Part shown: one piece after another, positions 47,575 to 56,657 of the stretch
Numbering within the stretch: the stretch's first letter is position 1
How the letters are laid out: every line of letters starts with the position of its first letter
From: an uncultured Bacteroidales bacterium
GTDB taxonomy: Bacteria; Bacteroidota; Bacteroidia; Bacteroidales; UBA1715
Length of the DNA stretch: 64,000 bases
NCBI GenBank assembly: GCA_937892155.1
Contig: CALAUG010000046.1
Location: 1 to 64,000, forward strand
Direction of reading: 5' to 3'
Made by a program: the position numbers and the translations under genes
Notes under the pieces: generated by a model
Database searches by the model: none
What the model saw: the letters and a program-made list of their open reading frames with translations, nothing else
What the model was told of the DNA's origin: nothing

Positions 47575-48926
47575 TACAGATTTCTCACTTCCTGTTTAAA
47601 TTGTAATCCTCTATCCACATAACTTTTGAACAAGTCGAAACTTGCACACGCAGGAGAAAGCAAAACCACATCGCCAGGATTTGCCAACTTGTAGCAAGTC
47701 TCAACACATTCTTTCATACTACGTGTTTCGACAATAATATCGAGTTTGTCGCCAAACGATTTTTTCAATTTTTCGTTATCCACTCCCAGACAAACCAAAG
47801 CCTTAACCTTTGCCTTTACCAAATCAAACAATTCCGAATAATCATTACCCTTGTCTGTTCCACCAGCAATCCAGATTACGTTGTTTGATTTCATACTGTC
47901 AAGCGCATACCAGACAGAGTTTACATTGGTTGCTTTTGAATCGTTAATAAACTGAACTCCATTAACGAGGAATGGTATTTTTTCGAGACGATGTTCAACA
48001 TTTTCAAATGATTTAAGACTCTCACGAATCTTTTCATTCTTAATATCTACAGCCCTTGCGGCAAGCATTGCTGCCATAGAGTTACCATAATTGTGTTTCC
48101 CTTGTAATTGCATATCGTCAATGCTCAAAGAGAAAATCTCTTTATCCTGTAAATTCACAAAAATGGTATCGTCCTTCAAATATGCCTGATTGTCGGCATT
48201 GTCTGTTACCGTGAATGACCATTTTTCAGCGGCTATATCGCGTTTACCGATTTCGTCAATCAACACTTGATCATCGCTACAATAGATAAAAATGTCTTCA
48301 GACTGCATATTTTGTAAGATACGGAACTTAGAATTAATATAATTCTGGAATTTGTATTCGTATCTGTCCAAGTGATCTGGCGTAATATTCAACAAGATAG
48401 CAATATCGGCTTTAAAATCGTACATGTGATCAAGTTGGAAATTACTGATTTCCAAGACATAATAATCAAAATTATTGTGCGCAACCTGCAGGGCGAAACT
48501 CTTTCCCACATTACCCGCCAAGCCAACATTCAGACCAGCCTGCTTAAGAATATGGTATGTCAACAATGTGGTTGTAGTTTTTCCATTACTACCTGTAATA
48601 CAAATCAATTTTGCATTTGTATAGCGGGCAGCAAATTCCAAATCGGAAATAACTGGAGTATTCAAACTCATCAACTTCACAATAAGTGGAGCATCGGAAC
48701 GGATACCCGGACTTTTTATTACTTCGGACGCTTGCAAAATTTTATCCTCACTATGATGACATTCTTCGTAATCAATAGCATTTTCCTCAAGCATGGATTT
48801 ATATTGATCTTTGATTTTCCCATTGTCGGAAACAAAAACCTCAAAACCCTTTTCTTTTGCCAAAATCGCAGCGCCAACGCCACTTTCGGCAGCACCAAGA
48901 ATAACGATAAAGTTATCTTTTTTCAT
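47574..48926 (-). CDS. murD: UDP-MurNAc-L-alanine-D-glutamate ligase
   Basis: A 450-residue Mur ligase that adds D-Glu. It carries ILGAAESGVGAAILA at the N-terminus, the ATP loop ITGSNGKTTTTLLTY, and the acceptor motif FINDSKATNVNS typical of MurD. It starts 6 bases after mraY. Confidence 0.97.
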   Translation of the reverse strand: MKKDNFIVILGAAESGVGAAILAKEKGFEVFVSDNGKIKDQYKSMLEENAIDYEECHHSEDKILQASEVIKSPGIRSDAPLIVKLMSLNTPVISDLEFAARYTNAKLICITGSNGKTTTTLLTYHILKQAGLNVGLAGNVGKSFALQVAHNNFDYYVLEISNFQLDHMYDFKADIAILLNITPDHLDRYEYKFQNYINSKFRILQNMQSEDIFIYCSDDQVLIDEIGKRDIAAEKWSFTVTDNADNQAYLKDDTIFVNLQDKEIFSLSIDDMQLQGKHNYGNSMAAMLAARAVDIKNEKIRESLKSFENVEHRLEKIPFLVNGVQFINDSKATNVNSVWYALDSMKSNNVIWIAGGTDKGNDYSELFDLVKAKVKALVCLGVDNEKLKKSFGDKLDIIVETRSMKECVETCYKLANPGDVVLLSPACASFDLFKSYVDRGLQFKQEVRNL

Positions 48927-48932
48927 TGTTTT

Positions 48933-50171
48933 CTATCGTAGTTTTAATGTAACCAATGTTAATGCGCCCAAAAGCAATGCTATAATCCAGAAGCGGGCAA
49001 CTATTTTAGATTCTGGAACACCTTTTTTCTGAAAATGGTGATGCAACGGCGCCATCAAGAAAAAGCGCTGTCCTTCGCCAAATTTCTTTTTTGTCTGTTT
49101 GAAATACGAAACCTGAATGATGACAGAAACACTTTCTGCCAAAAAGATTCCACACAAAATTGGAAGCAACAATTCCTTACGAATAAGTATTGCAAATACA
49201 CCTATTATACCACCGAGCATCAAACTTCCAGTATCACCCATAAATACTTGTGCCGGGAATGAATTGTACCACAAGAAACCAATTGTTGCACCAAGAAATG
49301 CACTGGCATATACGACCAATTCGCCAGAATATGGTATGTACATAATATTCAAATAGTTTGAATAAATAACGTTACCCGACAAATATGCCAATACGCCGAG
49401 TACCGCTCCCACAATTGCCGTGGTTCCCGTGGCGAGTCCATCAAGTCCATCGGTAAGATTGACACCATTCGAAACCGCCGTCGTTATGAAAATAACAACG
49501 ATGACAAATATTACCCAGCCAACCCATATCGCATTTTGACCAAGAAAACCAACAATTGATTTGTAATCAAACTCGTTATTTTTTACGAATGGTATAGTAG
49601 TTTTCGTTGATTTTTCACCATATAATTCAACACGAGTATGTTCTATTTGTTCCTGACTGTATTGTTGTTGGGTATTTTGCATTACGTCTGCTTTTTGAAC
49701 AATCACAACATCATCATTGAAATACAGGGTCAGGGCTACAGCGAAACCACAAATAACCTGCCCTACGATTTTATACCGTCCAGGCATTCCCTCTTTATTC
49801 TTCTTAAATACCTTGATGTAGTCGTCTATAAAACCAAGCATACAAAACCAAACTGTAGTAAACAGCATAAGAAGAATGTACACATTGGTTAGATTGGCGA
49901 ACAATAACGTTGCTACCATGATAGACAAGAAAATCAGCACACCACCCATTGTAGGTGTTCCTTTTTTCTGCATCTGACCTTCCAAACCAAGGTTACGGAT
50001 TATTTCACCGATTTGCTTTTTCTGAAGAAATTCTATCAATTTCTTTCCAAAGAAAATTGAAATAAGCAATGCAGTGATAAACGCAAAACCTGCACGGAAC
50101 GATAGGTATTGAAATACGCCCGCTCCTGGGAAATCAAACTTGTCTAAAAACGTGAATAAATGGTAAAACAT
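48933..50171 (-). CDS. mraY: Phospho-MurNAc-pentapeptide transferase
   Basis: A 412-residue polytopic enzyme that makes lipid I. The conserved motifs GTPTMGGVLI, GFIDDYIKV, NLTDGLDGLATG, FMGDTGSLMLG and MAPLHHHFQKKG are all present. There is an insert of about 40-60 residues near 165-220, including a Gln-rich stretch, that E. coli MraY lacks; this seems common in Bacteroidetes. murF, which often sits beside mraY, is absent here. Confidence 0.97.
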   Translation of the reverse strand: MFYHLFTFLDKFDFPGAGVFQYLSFRAGFAFITALLISIFFGKKLIEFLQKKQIGEIIRNLGLEGQMQKKGTPTMGGVLIFLSIMVATLLFANLTNVYILLMLFTTVWFCMLGFIDDYIKVFKKNKEGMPGRYKIVGQVICGFAVALTLYFNDDVVIVQKADVMQNTQQQYSQEQIEHTRVELYGEKSTKTTIPFVKNNEFDYKSIVGFLGQNAIWVGWVIFVIVVIFITTAVSNGVNLTDGLDGLATGTTAIVGAVLGVLAYLSGNVIYSNYLNIMYIPYSGELVVYASAFLGATIGFLWYNSFPAQVFMGDTGSLMLGGIIGVFAILIRKELLLPILCGIFLAESVSVIIQVSYFKQTKKKFGEGQRFFLMAPLHHHFQKKGVPESKIVARFWIIALLLGALTLVTLKLR

Positions 50172-50172
50172 A

Positions 50173-51636
50173 CTATATCTGATTAAAAATTTCCTTAATT
50201 ACTTCTCTATCATCGAAATGGTGTTTCACACCTTGAATTTCCTGATACGTTTCGTGACCCTTTCCTGCGACAAGTATCACATCGCCTTTTTGAGCCAACA
50301 TAACAGCTGTACGAATAGCCTGTTTTCTATCAAGAATTGTCAATACGTTACCTGCAAATTCCGATTCTATACCCTCGCTCATTTGAGCGGCGATATCCGC
50401 AGCTTCTTCATTACGAGGATTATCGGACGTAAGAATAACCTGATTGCTCAAACGAGCACAGATTTTGCCCATAATCGGACGTTTTGTTTTATCGCGGTTA
50501 CCACCAGCGCCCACAACCGTAATGATTTTGTTTGTCTTCGGACACAAAGCCTTTAACGTAGTCAATATATTTTCCAAAGCATCCGGCGTATGAGCGTAGT
50601 CAACAACTGCAGTCACTCCTTTTTCGCTTTTGAAGAACTCTATTCGTCCAGCAACGGGAGTTAATGTCGAAATGATTTCCAACACACGTTGTTTATCCTG
50701 ACCAAGCAACATTGCCGTAGAGTACACGGCCAGCAAATTATATGCGTTGAAATATCCTATGAAACGTGCAACAACCTCAACGCCATCAATTTTCAACAAC
50801 ATGCCGTCAAACTGCTGCTCCAAAACGCGGCATTTAAATTCGCTCATACTCTTCAACGAATACGAACTTTTACGTGCTTTTGTATTTTGCAACATAATTT
50901 GACCGTTGCGGTCATCATCGTTTGTCAATGCAAACGCCGACGATGGCAAATTGTCGAAGAATGATTTTTTTACGCGAAGATATTCGGCGAATGTTTTATG
51001 GTAATCCAAATGATCTTGCGTGATATTTGTGAAAATTCCACCAGAGAATTTCACTCCTGCCGTTCTATTTTGATGAATTGCGTGCGAACTCACTTCCATA
51101 AAGCAATATGAGCAACCTGCATTCTGCATTTTTGCGAACAATTCATACAATTGAACCATATCGGGCGTCGTATGTGTGGATGCAAATTCTTCATTACCAA
51201 CATAATTGACAACCGTCGAGAGTAAGCCCGACTTATAGCCAAGCAGCGTAAACAAACGGTAAAGCAAGGTTGCTGTTGTTGTTTTGCCATTGGTTCCCGT
51301 TACTCCGACAACCTTCATAGAATCAAAGTCAATTCCATAGAAAGCGCGAAGCATACAACCACAGGCGATTACTGAATTTTCAACGACGATATATGTTACA
51401 GCAGGATTTACAACTTCTGGCAATTGTTCACATACAACTGCAGTTGCACCCTGTTTTTCAGCCGTTGCAATAAAATTGTGGCCATCAACGGCGACACCAC
51501 GAACAGCAACGAACACCATGTTCTCCGAAATTTTACGGGAATCGGTATTGATTGCCGAAATCGTTTTATTTGTATCACCAACGATTTCAACAACAGCAAC
51601 GTGTGCAAGAATACTCTGTAACTTACTATCTTTCAT
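50173..51636 (-). CDS. murE: UDP-MurNAc-tripeptide synthetase, meso-DAP type
   Basis: The ATG at 51636 gives 487 residues; the frame extends two codons to a TTG at 51642. It is a Mur ligase adding the third stem-peptide residue. The ATP loop VTGTNGKTTTATLLY is near residue 115. The specificity motif DNPR (in TSDNPRNEEA, near 400) predicts meso-diaminopimelate rather than lysine. It overlaps the end of ftsI by 11 bases. Confidence 0.96.
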   Translation of the reverse strand: MKDSKLQSILAHVAVVEIVGDTNKTISAINTDSRKISENMVFVAVRGVAVDGHNFIATAEKQGATAVVCEQLPEVVNPAVTYIVVENSVIACGCMLRAFYGIDFDSMKVVGVTGTNGKTTTATLLYRLFTLLGYKSGLLSTVVNYVGNEEFASTHTTPDMVQLYELFAKMQNAGCSYCFMEVSSHAIHQNRTAGVKFSGGIFTNITQDHLDYHKTFAEYLRVKKSFFDNLPSSAFALTNDDDRNGQIMLQNTKARKSSYSLKSMSEFKCRVLEQQFDGMLLKIDGVEVVARFIGYFNAYNLLAVYSTAMLLGQDKQRVLEIISTLTPVAGRIEFFKSEKGVTAVVDYAHTPDALENILTTLKALCPKTNKIITVVGAGGNRDKTKRPIMGKICARLSNQVILTSDNPRNEEAADIAAQMSEGIESEFAGNVLTILDRKQAIRTAVMLAQKGDVILVAGKGHETYQEIQGVKHHFDDREVIKEIFNQI

Positions 51637-53734
51637 TTCCAAATTCTAATACTACAACATCACCAGATTTATATGGCGTTCCAGGTTTTACAGACTGACG
51701 TCTCAATCTTCCAAATCCTGTACAATGCACTTTCAATTTCAAACTATCGGTTAAGTAAAGGACATCGCGCATTCCCATGCCATTAAAATTCGGCATAATG
51801 CCCTGAACATACGTAGCAGATTTAGTCTTTACCTCATTATTGACAACTTCGTTCAAAACCCAACGTTGTGAACCATAATCCTCTTTTATATTGAGTTCGT
51901 CAAAAATTTTATTAAAGTCGTCTGAATAACCATTAGATACACGTGGAATAAATACAACCGAAGATGTATCGTTTACCATAGAATTTCGTAATTCCGGATC
52001 CATAAAGTAAATTCTATCAGCAATTTTTCTAAATACCGGGACGGCGTTGTAATTGTAAGTATCGTTTGACTGAATAACAACAATACAAGAATACTTAGGC
52101 TTGTCAGCTGGGAAGAAACCACAAAATGAGCCACGCAATTTTCCCTTATTGTATCCACCTTGGTACGTTTGAGCCGTTCCTGTTTTCCCTGCAATCCTAT
52201 AATATTTGCTTTTTTGATTCTTTGCCGTGCCACGTTCAACAACAGATTCCAACAATTCGTATGCTTTTTTCAAAGTCTCTTTTGAGCAAATAGTACCGTT
52301 TTCTTGCTTCTCGTATTGTTTTATGCACGTTGCTCCTTGATGTAATTCCTTCACAAGACGTGGTTTCACACGTTTCCCACCATTCGCAACTGCATTATAG
52401 AATGTCAATATTTGCAATGGAGTGATAGATAAATCATATCCATACGACATTTGAAGCAAAGTAGTCTTTTCCCAACGGATAGAACCTTTCGTCATGCTTG
52501 GATCTTTCACCACTGGTTTTGGCTCATTTTGAAGGTCAACACCACTTTCCTGATCCAGTTTCATTTGTCGCAGACGTTCTATATAATCCCACTCCCTATG
52601 AGTTGACACATAGTTTTTATCTATCAATTTGCTGACGCCAACATTTGACGAATTAGCAAAGACATCCAATACAGACAATTCGTGGAAGCCACCGTTTTTG
52701 TGATTCCAGTCTGTTACTGTAAGCGCACCATTTATATACGTAGTAACACCATCGCCCGTATTAACAACATCGTCCAACTTAATGCATTTATCTTCCAATG
52801 CAATCATCAACGAAGGAAGTTTAATTGTTGAACCTGGGTCGCAACGATAGGTTGCCGCATAGTTCATATTTTCGTAAAAATTGGTGTCTTCTGGGTTATC
52901 ATTATGAGAGAGATTGGACATTGCCAAAATTTCTCCTGTTTCAACTTCCATAACGACAACGCAACCCCATTCTGCTTTATAGCGATTTAACGTAGAAGAC
53001 AATTCCTCGTGGGCTATTGTTTGAATGTCCGCATCAATAGTAGAAACCACATTAATTTGGTCTGCTGAGTTTTCATCGTAATGATGATCGGGATTTTGAG
53101 ACTGAACATTGCCATTCAACACCTCATCATAATAATTTTCAAGGCCATTGATACCTTTTTCTCTTCCTTTTTCCTCACGAGTACTGCCCAAAGTTCTACG
53201 GGCAATACCGCCAAACGGATACACGCGGTTGTTAATGGTTATATATGAAAAACCTCCTTTGAATGCACCATTACGGAACAACGGCAGTTTTTTCAAAGCC
53301 TGCAAAGTATTGTAATCAACATTTTTATTATGCAGTTTGAGCATTTTGCCCTGTGATTTTGCATCACGTATTTTCTTTGCATAATATTTTTTATCATGCC
53401 CTTCTTCGTTAAAAATGCGGGCAAGACCTTCCGATATCGAGTCAATTTTTTCTTCTATTAAATCAGGATTTTTCTTAAAGAACTCTACTCTTGGATCGAA
53501 ATATACTTCGTATTCTGGCACGGAACAAGCAAGTACACGGCCATTTCTATCCAATATATCTCCACGTACATCCGTATGAAAGCGTTCCTCTTCGACAAAT
53601 TGATTATCCAGTGGTGGTTCATAGGCTTTTTGTATCTGGTATACATTGTACATAATACAACCACTTACCACGACAAAAACGCCAAGGAAGATTTTCATAA
53701 TGATTGTAATATGTCCCAATTTCTTATCTGCCAT
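51626..53734 (-). CDS. ftsI: Septal penicillin-binding protein with PASTA domain
   Basis: The ATG at 53734 gives 702 residues (the upstream GTG at 53737 is not preferred). It has an N-terminal membrane helix (about 10-30), a dimerisation domain (about 50-240) and a transpeptidase domain. The active-site Ser is in PGSTIKLPS near 301, SSN near 364 and GKTGTAQ near 512. One PASTA domain (about 640-702) ends the protein. It crosslinks septal peptidoglycan with FtsW. It overlaps ftsL by 11 bases. Confidence 0.95.
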   Translation of the reverse strand: MADKKLGHITIIMKIFLGVFVVVSGCIMYNVYQIQKAYEPPLDNQFVEEERFHTDVRGDILDRNGRVLACSVPEYEVYFDPRVEFFKKNPDLIEEKIDSISEGLARIFNEEGHDKKYYAKKIRDAKSQGKMLKLHNKNVDYNTLQALKKLPLFRNGAFKGGFSYITINNRVYPFGGIARRTLGSTREEKGREKGINGLENYYDEVLNGNVQSQNPDHHYDENSADQINVVSTIDADIQTIAHEELSSTLNRYKAEWGCVVVMEVETGEILAMSNLSHNDNPEDTNFYENMNYAATYRCDPGSTIKLPSLMIALEDKCIKLDDVVNTGDGVTTYINGALTVTDWNHKNGGFHELSVLDVFANSSNVGVSKLIDKNYVSTHREWDYIERLRQMKLDQESGVDLQNEPKPVVKDPSMTKGSIRWEKTTLLQMSYGYDLSITPLQILTFYNAVANGGKRVKPRLVKELHQGATCIKQYEKQENGTICSKETLKKAYELLESVVERGTAKNQKSKYYRIAGKTGTAQTYQGGYNKGKLRGSFCGFFPADKPKYSCIVVIQSNDTYNYNAVPVFRKIADRIYFMDPELRNSMVNDTSSVVFIPRVSNGYSDDFNKIFDELNIKEDYGSQRWVLNEVVNNEVKTKSATYVQGIMPNFNGMGMRDVLYLTDSLKLKVHCTGFGRLRRQSVKPGTPYKSGDVVVLEFGNER

Positions 53735-54104
53735 CACTCACTTCTGGGATTGAAAATGCAGGAGTTTTTGGTTCCTTCAAATCCATTCCATTTTCCTTTA
53801 TTTGTTCACTTATACTGACATAATTTTTTTCTTTTACCAGCAATTTCTGCGTTGCCACGTACGATGCACGCAATTCCTTTATCTCCTTCTCCAATTGTTT
53901 ATTTTCCTGTTCCTTATAGTAGGCGTGATACCCATTGGCTATATACAACAAGCAAACAATCAACAAGCACAACGCAACTGGCAAGTGCTTTGATGATATT
54001 TTTTGGGCAATCAACTCACCAGAGAAAAGGAATACGACATAATCACGTATTCTTTTTACGAATCCTGGCAGATGGATGCTCATTTGTTCGTCTTGTTTAC
54101 TCAT
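53724..54104 (-). CDS. ftsL: FtsL-like division protein
   Basis: A 126-residue bitopic protein with a helix near 40-58 (LPVALCLLIVCLLYIANGY) and a following coiled coil (EQENKQLEKEIKELRASY). Sequence is poorly conserved; the call rests on size, topology and position between rsmH and ftsI. It overlaps both neighbours (8 and 11 bases), so the block is translated in tight coupling. Confidence 0.8.
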   Translation of the reverse strand: MSKQDEQMSIHLPGFVKRIRDYVVFLFSGELIAQKISSKHLPVALCLLIVCLLYIANGYHAYYKEQENKQLEKEIKELRASYVATQKLLVKEKNYVSISEQIKENGMDLKEPKTPAFSIPEVSDGR

Positions 54105-54996
54105 TCTTTTCTACTATTCTTAATTTTGCACTCCGTGCCCTGTTATTTTCCTGTATCTCCGCATCCGAAGGAACAATCACTTTTTTTGAAACCGCCGTAA
54201 ACGGTGTAGTCACATTTCCAAAAAAGTCTTGTTCCACATTTCCTTCTATATTTCCAGTCTTAAAAAAATTTTTCACCAAGCGGTCCTCCAACGAATGATA
54301 TGTTATCACAACGAATCGGCCTCCTGGTTTCAAAATCTCCAATCCTCCCTGCAAAAAATCTTTCAAAGCCTGCATTTCATTATTAACCTCGATGCGCAGT
54401 GCCTGAAATATTTGAGACAGATATTTGCTTTCTGTTTGTGGATTACAAAATTTCTGTCCTATTTTCTTTAAATCATCGGTCGTCTGAATCGGTGCTCCAG
54501 AACGGCGACTGATTATTTCTTGAGCCAACCGGCGGGCGTTTGCTATTTCGCCATAGTTTTTCAGCACCCTCGTCAGTTCATCTTCGTCATATTCGTTCAC
54601 GACATTTGCCGCAGACTTTTTCACCGAGCGATCCATCCGCATATCCAACGGAGCATCGAAACGGAAAGAAAAGCCACGTTGTGCATCATCGAAATGATGT
54701 GACGAAACTCCTAAATCGGCCAATATTCCGTCAACCTGTCCAACTTCGAAAAACCGCATAAAATTCTTCACGTATGCGAAGTTGTGGTACACAAACGTAA
54801 AACGCTCATCGTCGAACGCATTTGCTTTGGCATCGGCATCTTGGTCAAAACCGAACAAATGGCCTTGGGTGAGTTTACCGAGTATCGCTGCCGAATGTCC
54901 CCCGCCACCAAATGTGGCGTCGATATATATTCCTTCCGGATTTATATTCAATCCCTCTACAGATTCGTGCAAAAGGACGGGAACATGGTATTTCAT
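54097..54996 (-). CDS. rsmH: 16S rRNA m4C1402 methyltransferase
   Basis: A 299-residue SAM-dependent methyltransferase acting on C1402 of 16S rRNA. It starts MKYHVPVLLHESVEGL and has IDATFGGGGHSAAIL for motif I, LADLGVSSHHFD, RGFSFRFDAPLDMRMD and TYHSLEDRLVKNFF, all standard for RsmH. It is the second gene of the dcw cluster, 6 bases after mraZ. Confidence 0.97.
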   Translation of the reverse strand: MKYHVPVLLHESVEGLNINPEGIYIDATFGGGGHSAAILGKLTQGHLFGFDQDADAKANAFDDERFTFVYHNFAYVKNFMRFFEVGQVDGILADLGVSSHHFDDAQRGFSFRFDAPLDMRMDRSVKKSAANVVNEYDEDELTRVLKNYGEIANARRLAQEIISRRSGAPIQTTDDLKKIGQKFCNPQTESKYLSQIFQALRIEVNNEMQALKDFLQGGLEILKPGGRFVVITYHSLEDRLVKNFFKTGNIEGNVEQDFFGNVTTPFTAVSKKVIVPSDAEIQENNRARSAKLRIVEKNE

Positions 54997-55002
54997 ATAG
55001 CT

Positions 55003-55470
55003 CTACTCATTCAAATTAAAATCGTCAGTAAAAATTTCCCCGGCCAATTTCTCGAAATCATCCTGCGACATTTCGCTCGCTTCGTATTTCGATTTATCCC
55101 AGATTTCTATAATGCCTTCTACTCCAAGAAATACAACATCCTTTGACAAACCAGCAAAATCCATCAATCCTTTTGGAACCAACAAACGATTGGCTGAATC
55201 CAAAGTCAACTCCGTCGTTCCCTTACTAAATTCACGAAGGAACTCATTGTGCTTCGGATTGAACGGATTCAATTTTTTCGAAAACTGCTGCATGGTAGAT
55301 TGCCAATTTTCCATAGGATGAAGCTCCAAGCACTTCTTGTAGATACCTTTTTTCAGCACAAAACAAGGTGATTCTGCTGTTCCTCCCAATTGTCGAAACA
55401 ACTGAGAAGGCAGTGGAACACGCCCTTTTGCGTCTATTTTTCCAGTATGTTCACCTACAAATGTTACCAT
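55003..55470 (-). CDS. mraZ: Transcriptional regulator MraZ
   Basis: I chose the ATG at 55470, giving 155 residues beginning MVTFVGEHTGKIDAKGRVPL, as in the family; the frame stays open another 37 codons, but these run through the operator. Two AbrB-like DNA-binding halves are seen (DAKGRVPLPSQLF and DSANRLLVPKGLMDFAG). MraZ represses the dcw cluster by binding repeats in front of its own gene, and such repeats are present just upstream. Confidence 0.95.
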   Translation of the reverse strand: MVTFVGEHTGKIDAKGRVPLPSQLFRQLGGTAESPCFVLKKGIYKKCLELHPMENWQSTMQQFSKKLNPFNPKHNEFLREFSKGTTELTLDSANRLLVPKGLMDFAGLSKDVVFLGVEGIIEIWDKSKYEASEMSQDDFEKLAGEIFTDDFNLNE

Positions 55471-55512
55471 ATAATTCTTTTTCGAATTCGTTGGTAAAAG
55501 TAAACACATTTT

Positions 55513-55588
55513 TCCCACTTTTTTACATTTTCTTCCACTTTTTCCCACATTGTTAATAACTTTTTTCAAAAAATCCCACAACGCCCCA
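55513..55588 (-). promoter_or_regulatory. MraZ operator: repeats of TGGGN at 10-base spacing
   Basis: Read on the minus strand, TGGGA (55547-55543), TGGAA (55537-55533), TGTAA (55527-55523) and TGGGA (55517-55513) recur exactly every 10 bases. A further pair, TGGGG (55588-55584) and TGGGA (55578-55574), is also 10 bases apart. The known MraZ site is direct TGGGN repeats with 5-base spacers upstream of mraZ, so the match in motif, period and place is strong. Confidence 0.8.
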
Positions 55589-55642
55589 CGAAAAAGCGTT
55601 TGAAGACTTTTTCAGAAAAAGTGGATAATCAAGAAAAAAGCG

Positions 55643-55650
55643 TACATTTG
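55643..55650 (+). promoter_or_regulatory. Putative -7 box for metA
   Basis: TACATTTG matches TAnnTTTG and lies 17 bases before the metA ATG. It shares the 197-base divergent gap with the mraZ operator. No convincing -33 element is seen. Confidence 0.45.
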
Positions 55651-55667
55651 CGCACAAACAAAAAAAT

Positions 55668-56573
55668 ATGCCTGTTAATATTCCAGATAAACTTCCCGCA
55701 GTGGACATTCTCCGTAACGAGAACGTGTTCGTAATGAACAATACAAGAGCTGAATCGCAAGATATCCGTCCTGTACGCATTGGAATATTAAACCTTATGC
55801 CAAACAAGGAAAAAACTGAGACACAAATAATTAGAATGCTCTCAAATTCTCCTTTACAGGTCGAAATCAGTTTGTTATACACACGTACCCATATTCCTTC
55901 ACATACTTCGACGGAATATCTCCATACGTTTTACAAACCGATAGACGAATCGGGCAAACTCGATGGATTAATCATCACCGGTTCCCCTATCGACCATCTT
56001 TGGTTTAAAGACGTGGATTTTTGGCCAGAACTGACCGAAATTTACGAATGGACTAAAACAAATGTAACCTCAACGTTCCATATCTGCTGGGGTGCCTTTG
56101 CTGCCATATACTATTACTATGGAATCAACAAGCATTGGCGCGACGATAAAATTTTCGGTGTCTTTAAACATAACGTTCTTATGCCAAAAGAACCGATTGT
56201 AAGAGGTTTTGACGATGAATTTTTGGTACCTCATTCACGTAATGCTTACCTAAAACCAGAGGAAGTCGCTGCGTGCAAAGATGTGGTTGATGTTATCTGC
56301 GAAGGACAAAATATTGGTCCTTACCTGATGGCATCAAAAGACAAGAAAAACATTTATGTATTTGGTCATTCCGAATACGACACACTTACGTTGAGCGATG
56401 AATATTTCAGAGATAAAGGGAAAGGTATGGACATCAACCTTCCCGAAAATTATTTTCCTCTAAACAATCCATCATTACCGCCACTAAACACGTGGAAAGC
56501 ACATGGAAACCTATTGTACAGCAATTGGCTGAACTACTACGTGTACCAAGAAACGCCTTACAATTTCAAATAA
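55668..56573 (+). CDS. metA: Homoserine O-acyltransferase MetA
   Basis: A 301-residue MetA-family enzyme for the first step of methionine synthesis from homoserine. The nucleophile Cys140 is in TFHICWGAFAA, and the His/Glu pair is in FGHSEYDTL. The residue that separates succinyl-CoA (Gly) from acetyl-CoA (Glu) users appears to be Asp109 in SPIDHLWF, so the acyl donor is uncertain, though an acidic residue favours acetyl-CoA. The gene is divergent from the dcw cluster. Confidence 0.94.
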   Translation: MPVNIPDKLPAVDILRNENVFVMNNTRAESQDIRPVRIGILNLMPNKEKTETQIIRMLSNSPLQVEISLLYTRTHIPSHTSTEYLHTFYKPIDESGKLDGLIITGSPIDHLWFKDVDFWPELTEIYEWTKTNVTSTFHICWGAFAAIYYYYGINKHWRDDKIFGVFKHNVLMPKEPIVRGFDDEFLVPHSRNAYLKPEEVAACKDVVDVICEGQNIGPYLMASKDKKNIYVFGHSEYDTLTLSDEYFRDKGKGMDINLPENYFPLNNPSLPPLNTWKAHGNLLYSNWLNYYVYQETPYNFK

Positions 56574-56633
56574 TACAATGTGCTTTCTTCATAAGAAAAC
56601 ACAAAAACGTATTACAAGAAAAGCAGATATTCG

Positions 56634-56641
56634 TATCTTTG
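56634..56641 (+). promoter_or_regulatory. Putative -7 box for ftsE
   Basis: TATCTTTG matches TAnnTTTG and ends 16 bases before the ftsE ATG. A -33 element is not clear. Confidence 0.45.
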
Positions 56642-56657
56642 TAGAAAATCAATAGCA

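Noticed and set aside
55471..55581. Longer N-terminus for mraZ
   Set aside because: The extension runs through the operator repeats, and the family N-terminus begins at the ATG at 55470.
55614..55630. DnaA-box-like TTATCCAC (minus strand) near 55621, hinting at an origin
   Set aside because: It is a single imperfect box with no cluster, no AT-rich unwinding array and no dnaA or dnaN nearby.
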